A stretch of 16,462 nucleotides of DNA, from assembly GCA_000435835.1 (NCBI GenBank), contig FR883416.1, positions 1 to 16,462 on the forward strand, read 5' to 3'. The DNA comes from Clostridium sp. CAG:221 (GTDB lineage: Bacteria > Bacillota > Clostridia > Clostridiales > Clostridiaceae). Positions 1 through 5,481 of the stretch are shown piece after piece. The notes below the pieces were generated by a model, which did no database searches, was not told where the DNA came from, and saw nothing but the letters and a program-made list of their open reading frames with translations. How positions within the stretch are numbered: position 1 is the stretch's first letter; the number at the start of each line of letters is the position of its first letter. A program made the position numbers and the translations under genes.

Positions 1-30
1 GTGGTGTCTTGACCGCTTGACCAAGGGGCC
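1..30 (-). tRNA. tRNA-Glu, 5' part only (cut by window edge)
   Basis: Read on the minus strand, the first 30 bases give a seven-base acceptor strand GGCCCCT, then TG, a D arm GTC-AAGCGGTCAA-GAC, base 26 A and the start of the anticodon stem (CCAC). This is the pattern of bacterial tRNA-Glu. The anticodon lies outside the window, so the isoacceptor cannot be read. CCAC where the more familiar Glu gene has CCGC may point to a second isoacceptor. The promoter directly upstream supports a real transcribed gene. Confidence 0.75.
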
Positions 31-71
31 TTATGGTTACCAACAGTACATTATCTTGCCCTGCCCTTAGT

Positions 72-100
72 ATATTACATTGTTTTTCTTATTTTGTCAA
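72..100 (-). promoter_or_regulatory. Sigma-A promoter of the tRNA gene
   Basis: Minus strand: -35 TTGACA (95-100), a 17-base spacer and -10 TAATAT (72-77). The predicted start is near 65, giving a leader of about 35 bases before the mature tRNA 5' end at 30. The near-consensus boxes fit a stable-RNA promoter. Confidence 0.85.
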
Positions 101-164
101 CATAATTTTTATATAAAATATTTTTTTATTTTATAATATGTTTTTTCATAGCAAGATAATAAAA

Positions 165-191
165 ATCCTTTCAAACGTAGTTTGAAAGGAT
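165..191 (-). terminator. Rho-independent terminator of rpsU
   Basis: Perfect 12-bp inverted repeat (165-176 with 180-191) around a 3-base loop, ten bases past the rpsU stop. On the minus strand it is followed by a T-rich run (TTTTTATTATC). It separates rpsU from the tRNA promoter. Confidence 0.9.
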
Positions 192-200
192 ACTTTATTA

Positions 201-377
201 CTACTTGAATTTTCTTTTTCTTGCAGCTTCAGATTTCTTTTTTCTTTTAACACTTGGCTTTTCATAGTGCTCTCTTTTTCTTACTTCAGCAAGCACTCCA
301 GCATTAGCGCATTTTCTTTTAAATCTACTTAAAGCTTGCTCTAATGATTCGTTTTCTCTAACCTTTATTTCTGACAC
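201..377 (-). CDS. rpsU: 30S ribosomal protein S21
   Basis: A 58-residue basic protein that I translated by hand. It starts V/M-SEIKVRENESLEQALSRF, continues through KRKCANAG, and ends in a Lys/Arg-rich tail (KKKSEAARKRKFK). This is a full-length small-subunit protein S21, which binds near the anti-Shine-Dalgarno end of 16S rRNA and helps initiation. The start is GTG (377-375). A strong GGGAGGAA ribosome-binding site at 384-391 sits eight bases upstream and decides it. The gene has its own promoter (449-478) and a terminator ten bases past its stop, so it looks monocistronic here. In many Firmicutes yqeY follows rpsU; it does not here. Identification is certain. Confidence 0.96.
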   Translation of the reverse strand: MSEIKVRENESLEQALSRFKRKCANAGVLAEVRKREHYEKPSVKRKKKSEAARKRKFK

Positions 378-448
378 TCTTAATTCCTCCCTTCGTCAGT
401 GAAAATATATAAGTATTTAACACTGTGGGTTTACTTAAATCAATATTA

Positions 449-478
449 ATTATACAGTAACTCCTAAAATACTGTCAA
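449..478 (-). promoter_or_regulatory. Consensus sigma-A promoter of rpsU
   Basis: Minus strand: perfect -35 TTGACA (473-478), an 18-base spacer and perfect -10 TATAAT (449-454). The implied leader to the GTG start is about 65 bases. The rest of the long gap up to the ddh terminator (479-814) is A+T-rich and I see no gene, hairpin or repeat in it. Confidence 0.88.
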
Positions 479-814
479 TATTGTATTATCACCATAAACC
501 CCAAAGATTATTGATTTTTTTATAAATCACTTACATTTTTTCGTATTTTTTTACTTTTTTCACACTTCTTTGCTCATTTTTACATAATTTACTATAGCAA
601 TATCATGTAATATACTTAAAGTAAATATCAATTTTTATTTAATACTAAAATTTTAAGTCATTAAAAGACACCTTCTTTAGCTAACTATTTTTCAAACTTA
701 CTTTATTATGTTTACCAATTTCAGCTAAATATATTATTATTGAACTAATTATCAATGAAAAATAAAATTTTAAAATAATATCAACTACTTTATTGACTAA
801 GGATTTAATTAATA

Positions 815-846
815 AAAAAGATTAAGCATTCATACTTAATCTTTTT
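815..846 (-). terminator. A+T-rich terminator of ddh
   Basis: Perfect 12-bp inverted repeat (815-826 with 835-846) with an 8-base loop, starting just past the ddh stop. On the minus strand it ends in a T run (TTTTTTATTAATT). The stem is rich in A-T pairs, so termination may be partial. Confidence 0.7.
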
Positions 847-850
847 ATTA

Positions 851-1825
851 CTATAATAATTCTTTTCTTAGATTTTCTCCTGTTTTAGATAGTAAATAGC
901 TAGGAGGGACATCAAAAATAGTATATGCTCCTCTCTTTCCTTCCTTATACATTCTAAATATGGCCCTAGCATAAGCTACTAGTACTGAACCTGTAAATTC
1001 AGGATTACTATCAAGAGATAGTTTAAATTCCATGACAAAATTATTTTCTCCACTATTACCTGAGCAAATTACAAAGCCCCCATGAGGCATTCCTCTATGT
1101 TCCTTTTTAAATTCTTCTTCAGTAATAAAATTCACTTCTGTTTCATATCCTGCAAAATAATAAGGCATATTTTTTATTGAGTTTTCTATAAAATATAAAT
1201 CTGCTCCTTCTTCAGCAACTACATAGCATACTCTCTTATGCATTTTTCCGTCACTTAAAATAGGTTTTTCACCACCTCTAACTTTCTCTATCACCTCTTT
1301 TATAGGTATAGTGTATTGTATAGCCATTTTTACTCCCTTAATCCTTCTAATAGCATCAGAATGCCCCTGACTTACTCCCTTACCCCAAAATGTATATTCA
1401 GTACTATTAGGAATTATAGCCTTTCCTAATAATCTATTTAATGAAAATAAACCTGGATCCCATCCTACAGATAAAAGTGCTATTTTTTTATTTTCTTTGC
1501 ATACTTCATCAACCTCTCTAAAATGCTCCTCTATTTTTGCATGAGTATCAAAACTATCTACCACATTAAAATATTTTGCTATTTCTGCACTTTGCTGTGG
1601 TAAATCAGTTGCTGACCCTCCACAAAGAATCATAACATCAATGCTACCAATATAATTTTTCATTTCTGAAATATGTAGAAGCTTTGAATTACTTATAATG
1701 TTTTTAGTATTTCTTCTAGTGAATATAGCTTCTAATTTTAAGTCATCATTGTTCATCAATGCCTTTTCAACGGCTCTTCCTAAATTTCCATACCCAACAA
1801 TGCCAATATTAATTTTATTAACCAT
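851..1825 (-). CDS. ddh: meso-diaminopimelate D-dehydrogenase
   Basis: NADP-dependent enzyme that interconverts tetrahydrodipicolinate plus ammonia with meso-diaminopimelate. It is a one-step shortcut in lysine and peptidoglycan-precursor synthesis, acting in the cytosol. From the chosen start the protein has 324 residues, close to the family's usual length. It shows the Rossmann motif GYGNLGRAVEKAL (from residue 11), FTRRN after the second beta strand, and the family blocks SVGWDPGLFSLNR and GVSQGHSDAIRRIKGVK that line the substrate pocket. A longer frame opens 11 codons upstream (ATG at 1858) but has no ribosome-binding site. The internal ATG at 1825 follows GGGGA and yields the usual N-terminus MVNKINIGIVGYGNLG. 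The gene stands alone, diverging from the PfoR gene. I could not find a clear promoter for it. Confidence 0.95.
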   Translation of the reverse strand: MVNKINIGIVGYGNLGRAVEKALMNNDDLKLEAIFTRRNTKNIISNSKLLHISEMKNYIGSIDVMILCGGSATDLPQQSAEIAKYFNVVDSFDTHAKIEEHFREVDEVCKENKKIALLSVGWDPGLFSLNRLLGKAIIPNSTEYTFWGKGVSQGHSDAIRRIKGVKMAIQYTIPIKEVIEKVRGGEKPILSDGKMHKRVCYVVAEEGADLYFIENSIKNMPYYFAGYETEVNFITEEEFKKEHRGMPHGGFVICSGNSGENNFVMEFKLSLDSNPEFTGSVLVAYARAIFRMYKEGKRGAYTIFDVPPSYLLSKTGENLRKELL

Positions 1826-1929
1826 AATTTTTAATTCCCCAAATGAAAATTTTTTCATTTAATTTTACTATTGTATATTTTCTTTTATACCTTCTTTCTA
1901 TAAATCTTTTTATATTATTCGTATAAAAT

Positions 1930-1958
1930 TTGAATTTTATTATATTTAATGATAAACT
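1930..1958 (+). promoter_or_regulatory. Probable promoter of the PfoR-like gene
   Basis: Plus strand: TTGAAT (1930-1935), a 17-base spacer, then TAAACT (1953-1958) preceded by an extended -10 TGA. Each hexamer matches consensus at four of six positions. The predicted start is near 1965, about 75 bases before the ATG and just ahead of the palindrome at 1973-1986. Confidence 0.5.
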
Positions 1959-1972
1959 ACACTTGCATTACA

Positions 1973-1986
1973 TGTGTATATACACA
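1973..1986. promoter_or_regulatory. 14-bp perfect palindrome, possible operator
   Basis: TGTGTATATACACA is a perfect dyad lying about 8-21 bases past the predicted transcription start of the PfoR-like gene. It sits inside a wider imperfect ACTTG...CAAGT bracket (1961-1989). A dyad at this position is typical of a repressor site, but alternating purine-pyrimidine runs can arise by chance in such DNA. No regulator gene is adjacent. Confidence 0.4.
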
Positions 1987-2040
1987 AGTAAACATATATT
2001 AAATTCTTATGTTTTTCTTTTTACGGGAGGAGATTTCATT

Positions 2041-3108
2041 ATGAAAAAAATTAAAAACTTCTTAAACCATATATTCATCGATGGATTAAGCGGTATGGCT
2101 TTAGGATTATTTTCAACCTTAATAATTGGTACAATACTTCAGCAAATAGGTAATTTTATACCTAACCATATAGGAAATATTGTTTATACTATAGGAAAAC
2201 TTGCTGCTTCTTGCACTTGCGCTGGTATTGGTATTGGTGTTGCCTATAAATTTAAAGAGAGTCCCCTTGTTACTATATCAGCTGCTGTAGCTAGTGTAAT
2301 TGGAGGGTTCTCATCTAAAATATTATCAGGAGCTGTAATCACTGAAACTGGTGCCATATTGCTTGCAGGTCCTGGTGAACCTCTTGGTGCATTTATTGCT
2401 GCTTTAATTGGTATTGAAATTGGACATGTTATAAGTGGAAAGACAAAAATAGATATAATCATTACTCCACTTATTACTATACTAAGCGGATCAGCTGCTG
2501 GATTATTAATTGGTCCTTCAATTTCAAGATTTATGACATGGTTAGGAACTATTATAATGTTTGCTACAGAACAACAGCCTTTTATTATGGGCATACTAGT
2601 TTCTGTAATCATGGGTATACTTCTTACACTGCCAATAAGTTCTGCTGCCATTGGAGTAATTCTAAATTTAAATGGAATAACTGCCGGTGCTGCTACCGTA
2701 GGTTGCTGTTGTCAAATGGTTGGATTTGCTGTGGCCAGCTATAGAGAAAATAAATTTGGTGGCCTTTTAGCTCAAGGAATAGGTACTTCTATGTTACAAA
2801 TTCCTAACATAATAAGAAAACCTGTAATTTGGCTTCCTGCAATAATATCCAGTGCTATTTTAGGACCTGTTTCTTCTGTTGTATTTAAAATGGCCAACAA
2901 TGCCACAGGTTCTGGTATGGGATCAGCTGGATTTGTAGGACAAATCATGGCTTATGAAACTATGATTAGTTCATCATCTAGCAAAGTAGTAATCCTACAA
3001 ATAGCCTTAATGCATTTCATTTTACCTGCATTATTAACATTGCTTATTTCTGAGTTTATGCGAAGAAAAGAATGGATAAAACAAGGGGATATGGCCTTAG
3101 ATATCTAA
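2041..3108 (+). CDS. PfoR-family membrane protein (PTS EIIC-like)
   Basis: A 355-residue integral membrane protein of the family annotated as putative toxin regulator PfoR (COG3641; PTS_EIIC_2 fold, named from memory). It is nearly all hydrophobic helices, with Gly-rich turns such as AGIGIGVAYKFKESP (61-75) and the block GCCCQMVGFAVASYRENKFG (221-240) followed by GTSMLQIPNIIRKP. The tail RRKEWIKQGDMALDI is the usual PfoR ending. The frame is open 37 codons further upstream, but GGGAGG sits before the ATG at 2041 and the family N-terminus (FIDGLSGMALGLF) follows it, so that start is used. In C. perfringens pfoR lies next to the perfringolysin gene. Here no toxin gene is adjacent, and the substrate or role is unknown. 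A transport function is an inference from fold only. Confidence 0.85.
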   Translation: MKKIKNFLNHIFIDGLSGMALGLFSTLIIGTILQQIGNFIPNHIGNIVYTIGKLAASCTCAGIGIGVAYKFKESPLVTISAAVASVIGGFSSKILSGAVITETGAILLAGPGEPLGAFIAALIGIEIGHVISGKTKIDIIITPLITILSGSAAGLLIGPSISRFMTWLGTIIMFATEQQPFIMGILVSVIMGILLTLPISSAAIGVILNLNGITAGAATVGCCCQMVGFAVASYRENKFGGLLAQGIGTSMLQIPNIIRKPVIWLPAIISSAILGPVSSVVFKMANNATGSGMGSAGFVGQIMAYETMISSSSSKVVILQIALMHFILPALLTLLISEFMRRKEWIKQGDMALDI

Positions 3109-3130
3109 ATCATGGTAATACTACAAAACA

Positions 3131-3168
3131 AAGTAGCTAGTTTTGCTTTTATGCAATTCTAGCTACTT
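3131..3168 (+). terminator. Terminator between converging genes
   Basis: 10-bp perfect stem (3131-3140 with 3159-3168) with an 18-base loop, followed on the plus strand by GTTTTATTTAAATTTT. It lies 22 bases past the PfoR-like stop. Its left flank is only weakly T-rich on the minus strand, so it probably serves mainly the plus-strand gene. Confidence 0.75.
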
Positions 3169-3182
3169 GTTTTATTTAAATT

Positions 3183-3563
3183 TTATTTATTATCAGTTTT
3201 CTTTTGAAAATCTTCATTATTAATGATAAAACGTTCATGAATTCCTTCACCAATTTTTCCACGCTCATCAAAAGCTTCAACTTTAAACACAAGTCTTCTT
3301 CTATCTACTTCTATAAGTTCAGTTTTTGCTGTAACTTCCATACCTATTGGCGTACTTGCAATATGTTTGATATTCATTGAAGTACCTACACTACCTTGCC
3401 CCTCTTCTAACTCACTTTCAATACTTTTATAGGCTGCCTCTTCCATAAGTGCTACCATAGCCGGCGTTGCATATACATTTAATGTTCCACTTCTTAAAGT
3501 CTTTGCAGTATTATTTTCACTTACTTTATCCTTCACTTCTCCAATTATTCCTACTTTAATCAT
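3183..3563 (-). CDS. FlK-like hotdog-fold acyl-CoA thioesterase
   Basis: A 126-residue hotdog-fold protein resembling fluoroacetyl-CoA thioesterase FlK and its uncharacterised relatives. The FlK catalytic triad pattern is present: Thr33 and Glu41 in ATPAMVALMEEA, and His67 in HIASTPIG. The GSVGT motif (57-61), the beta strand KTELIEVDRRRLVFKVEAFDERG and the final HERFIIN strand are all in place. It should hydrolyse a short acyl-CoA in the cytosol, but the natural substrate is not known for clostridial members. Fluoroacetyl-CoA specificity must not be assumed. The frame opens eight codons upstream, but AGGAG sits eight bases before the ATG at 3563, giving MIKVGIIGEVKD as the N-terminus. It stands alone and converges on the PfoR-like gene. 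Confidence 0.85.
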   Translation of the reverse strand: MIKVGIIGEVKDKVSENNTAKTLRSGTLNVYATPAMVALMEEAAYKSIESELEEGQGSVGTSMNIKHIASTPIGMEVTAKTELIEVDRRRLVFKVEAFDERGKIGEGIHERFIINNEDFQKKTDNK

Positions 3564-3603
3564 TTTCTTTTCTCCTTCTTTTCTCATATCAAGATTTATA
3601 TCT

Positions 3604-3705
3604 CTTTATATTTTTTCTTTAATCAATAATAATATTATAATACTAATAGTTACAAAAACCATAATAATACCTGCTAAACCTATAATATCTCCTAGTTTAA
3701 TTATT
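3604..3705 (-). other. Possible remnant of a small one-helix membrane peptide
   Basis: In the 276-base gap upstream of the thioesterase, one minus frame stays open for about 33 codons. It reads LGDIIGLAGIIMVFVTISII then more Ile/Leu, ending LLIKEKI and stop. That is one clear membrane helix with a basic end. It lacks an ATG, GTG or TTG at its start; the only ATG would leave 18 residues. AGGAG lies just inside the frame. A+T-rich DNA easily yields hydrophobic frames, so this may be chance or a decayed gene. Confidence 0.25.
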
Positions 3706-3744
3706 CAGTAGTAATACCTTCAACAATTATTTTTTCAATAAAAA

Positions 3745-3772
3745 AGAGCCACACATTATTTTGTATGACTCT
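3745..3772 (-). terminator. Terminator of the small membrane-protein gene
   Basis: On the minus strand an 11-bp stem (3762-3772 with 3745-3755) carries two G-U pairs, a 6-base loop and a TTTTTT run. The same two positions would be C-A mismatches in plus-strand RNA, so it works in the minus direction. It shares sequence with the hairpins at 5101-5135 and 5333-5360. Confidence 0.8.
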
Positions 3773-3839
3773 AAAATTACTTTTTTAAATTTATATCTCG
3801 CTTCTACTTAAGCAATAGTTTATATACAATAAATTTATT

Positions 3840-4085
3840 TTATAAATTCATTAAATATGTAAGTATTGCTGAAACTACTATTAAAATAGATAAATCAATA
3901 ATAGCTAATTTCTTTTCTTTTTTTATAAATGCTATTACCATAGCAATAATTGCTACTATAATGTTAACAAGAGCTATTAATGGATTTGTAAATAATCCTC
4001 TTAAAAATATAGATTCTAGTAAATATAATGCTGTAATAACAAATAAAATGATATGCATTATTTTTACAAGCTTACTGTTATTCAT
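3840..4085 (-). CDS. Small three-helix membrane protein, unknown function
   Basis: An 81-residue protein that I do not recognise. It has three predicted membrane helices: about residues 9-28, 35-54 (IALVNIIVAIIAMVIAFI) and 61-79. A basic KKEKK loop after the second helix suggests that loop is cytoplasmic. There is no signal peptide, cysteine or obvious catalytic residue. Expression signals are convincing: GGAGAG eight bases before the ATG, a 17-spaced promoter (4128-4156) and a strong terminator (3745-3772). So it is very probably a real single-gene transcript. No neighbour suggests a role. Confidence 0.72.
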   Translation of the reverse strand: MNNSKLVKIMHIILFVITALYLLESIFLRGLFTNPLIALVNIIVAIIAMVIAFIKKEKKLAIIDLSILIVVSAILTYLMNL

Positions 4086-4127
4086 AATGTCATCTCTCCG
4101 TTGATATAATTGTTTAATTATAAAAAT

Positions 4128-4156
4128 ATTTTACTATATAAATAAATGAATCTCAA
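4128..4156 (-). promoter_or_regulatory. Promoter of the small membrane-protein gene
   Basis: Minus strand: TTGAGA (4151-4156), a 17-base spacer, TAAAAT (4128-4133). Each box is one base off consensus. The leader to the ATG is about 37 bases. Confidence 0.65.
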
Positions 4157-4326
4157 TATTTATTTATAAATTATCAATCATATATCATACCAATTGCTTT
4201 TTAACGCGAAAAAAGAACCATGTACTTTATGTTTTTTAATATTCCCATAAAACTTCTCTCAACCATTCAATTATTTTTCGTACTATTTAACCCTAATTTG
4301 TAATATAATAATTTTATTGTAAACTA

Positions 4327-4355
4327 TTTACTTATAATTTATGGCGTGATATGAT
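4327..4355 (+). promoter_or_regulatory. Promoter of the DUF3267 gene
   Basis: Plus strand: TTTACT (4327-4332), a 17-base spacer ending in the extended -10 TGA, then TATGAT (4350-4355). The predicted start is near 4362, about 36 bases before the TTG. The rest of the 312-base gap (4086-4397) holds only the opposing promoter at 4128-4156 and, at 4206-4240, a weak A+T-rich dyad that may be a decayed terminator. Confidence 0.6.
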
Positions 4356-4397
4356 ACTTTTCACAGTAAATAATAAGACTTTAAGGAGACACAATAT

Positions 4398-5024
4398 TTG
4401 TTTAATATCAAACTAAAAGGTATTTATAAAAATGAAAATCAATTATTAAAGGGGAACTTACATAAAAATAGTATAATGTTTGATGAACCTAATAGTATTT
4501 CCGAATCATTCTTAAAGGGCTTCTTAATTTCAACCCCATTTTTTATTTTAGCAATTATTGCTTGTTATTTAAAAATTAAAACTAACAATATTTTTTCATT
4601 ATCTTTTTTTAAAGATAATTTAGATTTAATTGCAATTTCAACATGTTTATCTTCTTTAATAAATTTATTTATACATGAATTTTTGCATGCTGTTTGTTTT
4701 CCTAAGGATAAAATTAAGGAGCTTTGGTTAAAACCTAATGAATTATCTGCATTCATATACTGTACTGCTCCATTAAAAAAGGCTAGATTTATTTGGTTTT
4801 GCCTATGTCCAAATATTATATTAGGTCTTCTTCCTCTACTTTTATGGTTTATAGGGACATTCGACTTTAATAAAACTTTATCTTTATTTATGCTTATTAT
4901 AAGCTTTTTAAATTTACTATGCGGAATCGGTGATTACTATAATACATATTTAGTAATTAGACAAGTTCCTAAGAATGCTTTAGTACAAACTCATGGACTT
5001 AAAGCTTATTGGTTTATTCCTTAA
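4398..5024 (+). CDS. DUF3267 membrane zinc metalloprotease-like protein
   Basis: A 208-residue membrane protein matching the DUF3267 putative zincin family. The zinc motif HEFLH (93-97) lies at the end of the second hydrophobic segment. GDYYNTYLVI (178-187) may supply a third ligand, and the family ending VPKNALVQTHGLKAYWF follows. Membrane segments are near residues 41-59, 76-93, 131-152 and 160-177. It is presumably an intramembrane-type peptidase; no substrate is known and activity is inferred from the motif only. The start is TTG: AAGGAG (4383-4388) lies nine bases upstream, and no ATG or GTG near it fits. It is a single-gene unit with its own promoter, ending before the hairpin at 5101-5135. 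Function is unproven. Confidence 0.82.
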   Translation: MFNIKLKGIYKNENQLLKGNLHKNSIMFDEPNSISESFLKGFLISTPFFILAIIACYLKIKTNNIFSLSFFKDNLDLIAISTCLSSLINLFIHEFLHAVCFPKDKIKELWLKPNELSAFIYCTAPLKKARFIWFCLCPNIILGLLPLLLWFIGTFDFNKTLSLFMLIISFLNLLCGIGDYYNTYLVIRQVPKNALVQTHGLKAYWFIP

Positions 5025-5077
5025 TAATTTTTTATTTTATTAATCTATTTCATTATATGCTATTTGCCTATTAATTT

Positions 5078-5273
5078 CCTAATAATCTCTTGAACATAAA
5101 AAAAGAGTCATGAATTTTTTCATCATGACTCTTTTCTTATATCACTTTATTAATTCTTCAGTTCCAATGTACATCTCAGCAGTAGAGTGTAACCAATCAA
5201 CTTTGATATACTTCGTTTCTTGGACAGTCCTTGCATGAACAGTAGTAAAAAGCTTACTGCATCCTATACAGTC
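5078..5273. repeat. Trailer repeat, copy A
   Basis: Diverged copy of the sequence that follows the rRNA methyltransferase gene (copy B, 5309-5491). Both copies share three parts: a left block CCTAATAATCTcTTGAACAT, a minus-strand terminator hairpin with the core AGAGTCAT, and a conserved block (here 5172-5273, 102 bases). I count about 79 of 93 aligned bases identical in that block, plus one 9-base gap. The spacer between hairpin and block has diverged. Copy A ends with ATACAGTCTTTG, matching the last codons of the methyltransferase gene. Read on the minus strand, 5285-5142 is open for 47 codons but has no start codon. Confidence 0.8.
5101..5135. terminator. Bidirectional terminator hairpin
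   Basis: Perfect 13-bp stem (5101-5113 with 5123-5135) with a 9-base loop, flanked by an A run on the left and TTTTCTTAT on the right. It works in both directions: for the plus-strand DUF3267 gene and as a second stop for minus-strand transcripts leaving the methyltransferase gene. Confidence 0.85.
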
Positions 5274-5332
5274 TTTGTAATCTCTTCATTATCATTCGTT
5301 ATCACATGCCTAATAATCTTTTGAACATAAAA

Positions 5333-5360
5333 AAGAGCCATACAATTTTGCATGACTCTT
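5333..5360 (-). terminator. Terminator of the rRNA methyltransferase transcript
   Basis: On the minus strand an 11-bp stem (5350-5360 with 5333-5343) with two G-U pairs and a 6-base loop is followed by TTTTTTATG. It lies about 120 bases past the stop codon, giving an unusually long trailer. Confidence 0.8.
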
Positions 5361-5423
5361 AAATATATTCTTTTAACTTATATTCATGTTCTAACTACCA
5401 TCTCAGCAGTAGGATGTTTCCAA

Positions 5424-5480
5424 TCAACTATCGTTTCTTGGACATCCCTTGCATGGACAGTTGTAATAAGTTGACGTCAT
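5424..5480 (-). other. 18-codon cysteine-rich micro-ORF after the methyltransferase stop
   Basis: One base after the TAG of the methyltransferase gene an ATG opens a frame reading MTSTYYNCPCKGCPRNDS, then TGA. The CxCxxC spacing resembles half of a metal-binding knuckle. Copy A keeps YYxCxCKxCPRN in the same register but has a stop at codon 3. No separate ribosome-binding site is seen; translation could only be coupled to the upstream stop. It competes with another frame of the same block, so coding is doubtful. Confidence 0.2.
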
Positions 5481-5481
5481 C

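Noticed and set aside
1826..1858. Longer ddh N-terminus starting at the ATG at 1858.
   Set aside because: No ribosome-binding site there, and the extra 11 residues are not part of the family N-terminus.
1826..2040. Lysine riboswitch upstream of ddh.
   Set aside because: The gap is short, A+T-rich and lacks the conserved L-box stems or any terminator hairpin in the minus direction.
1930..2040. Longer PfoR-like N-terminus reading from 1930.
   Set aside because: It would start inside the promoter region; the strong GGGAGG and family N-terminus fit the ATG at 2041.
2244..2651. 135-codon open frame on the minus strand inside the PfoR-like gene.
   Set aside because: Antisense shadow of a well supported membrane-protein gene; low-complexity composition and no family.
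5273..5481. Cys/selenocysteine pair: copy A reads CIGC where copy B reads CIG-TGA in the same frame.
   Set aside because: In copy B the same frame also has TAA just upstream and no start codon, and I see no selenocysteine insertion hairpin. A decayed frame explains it better.
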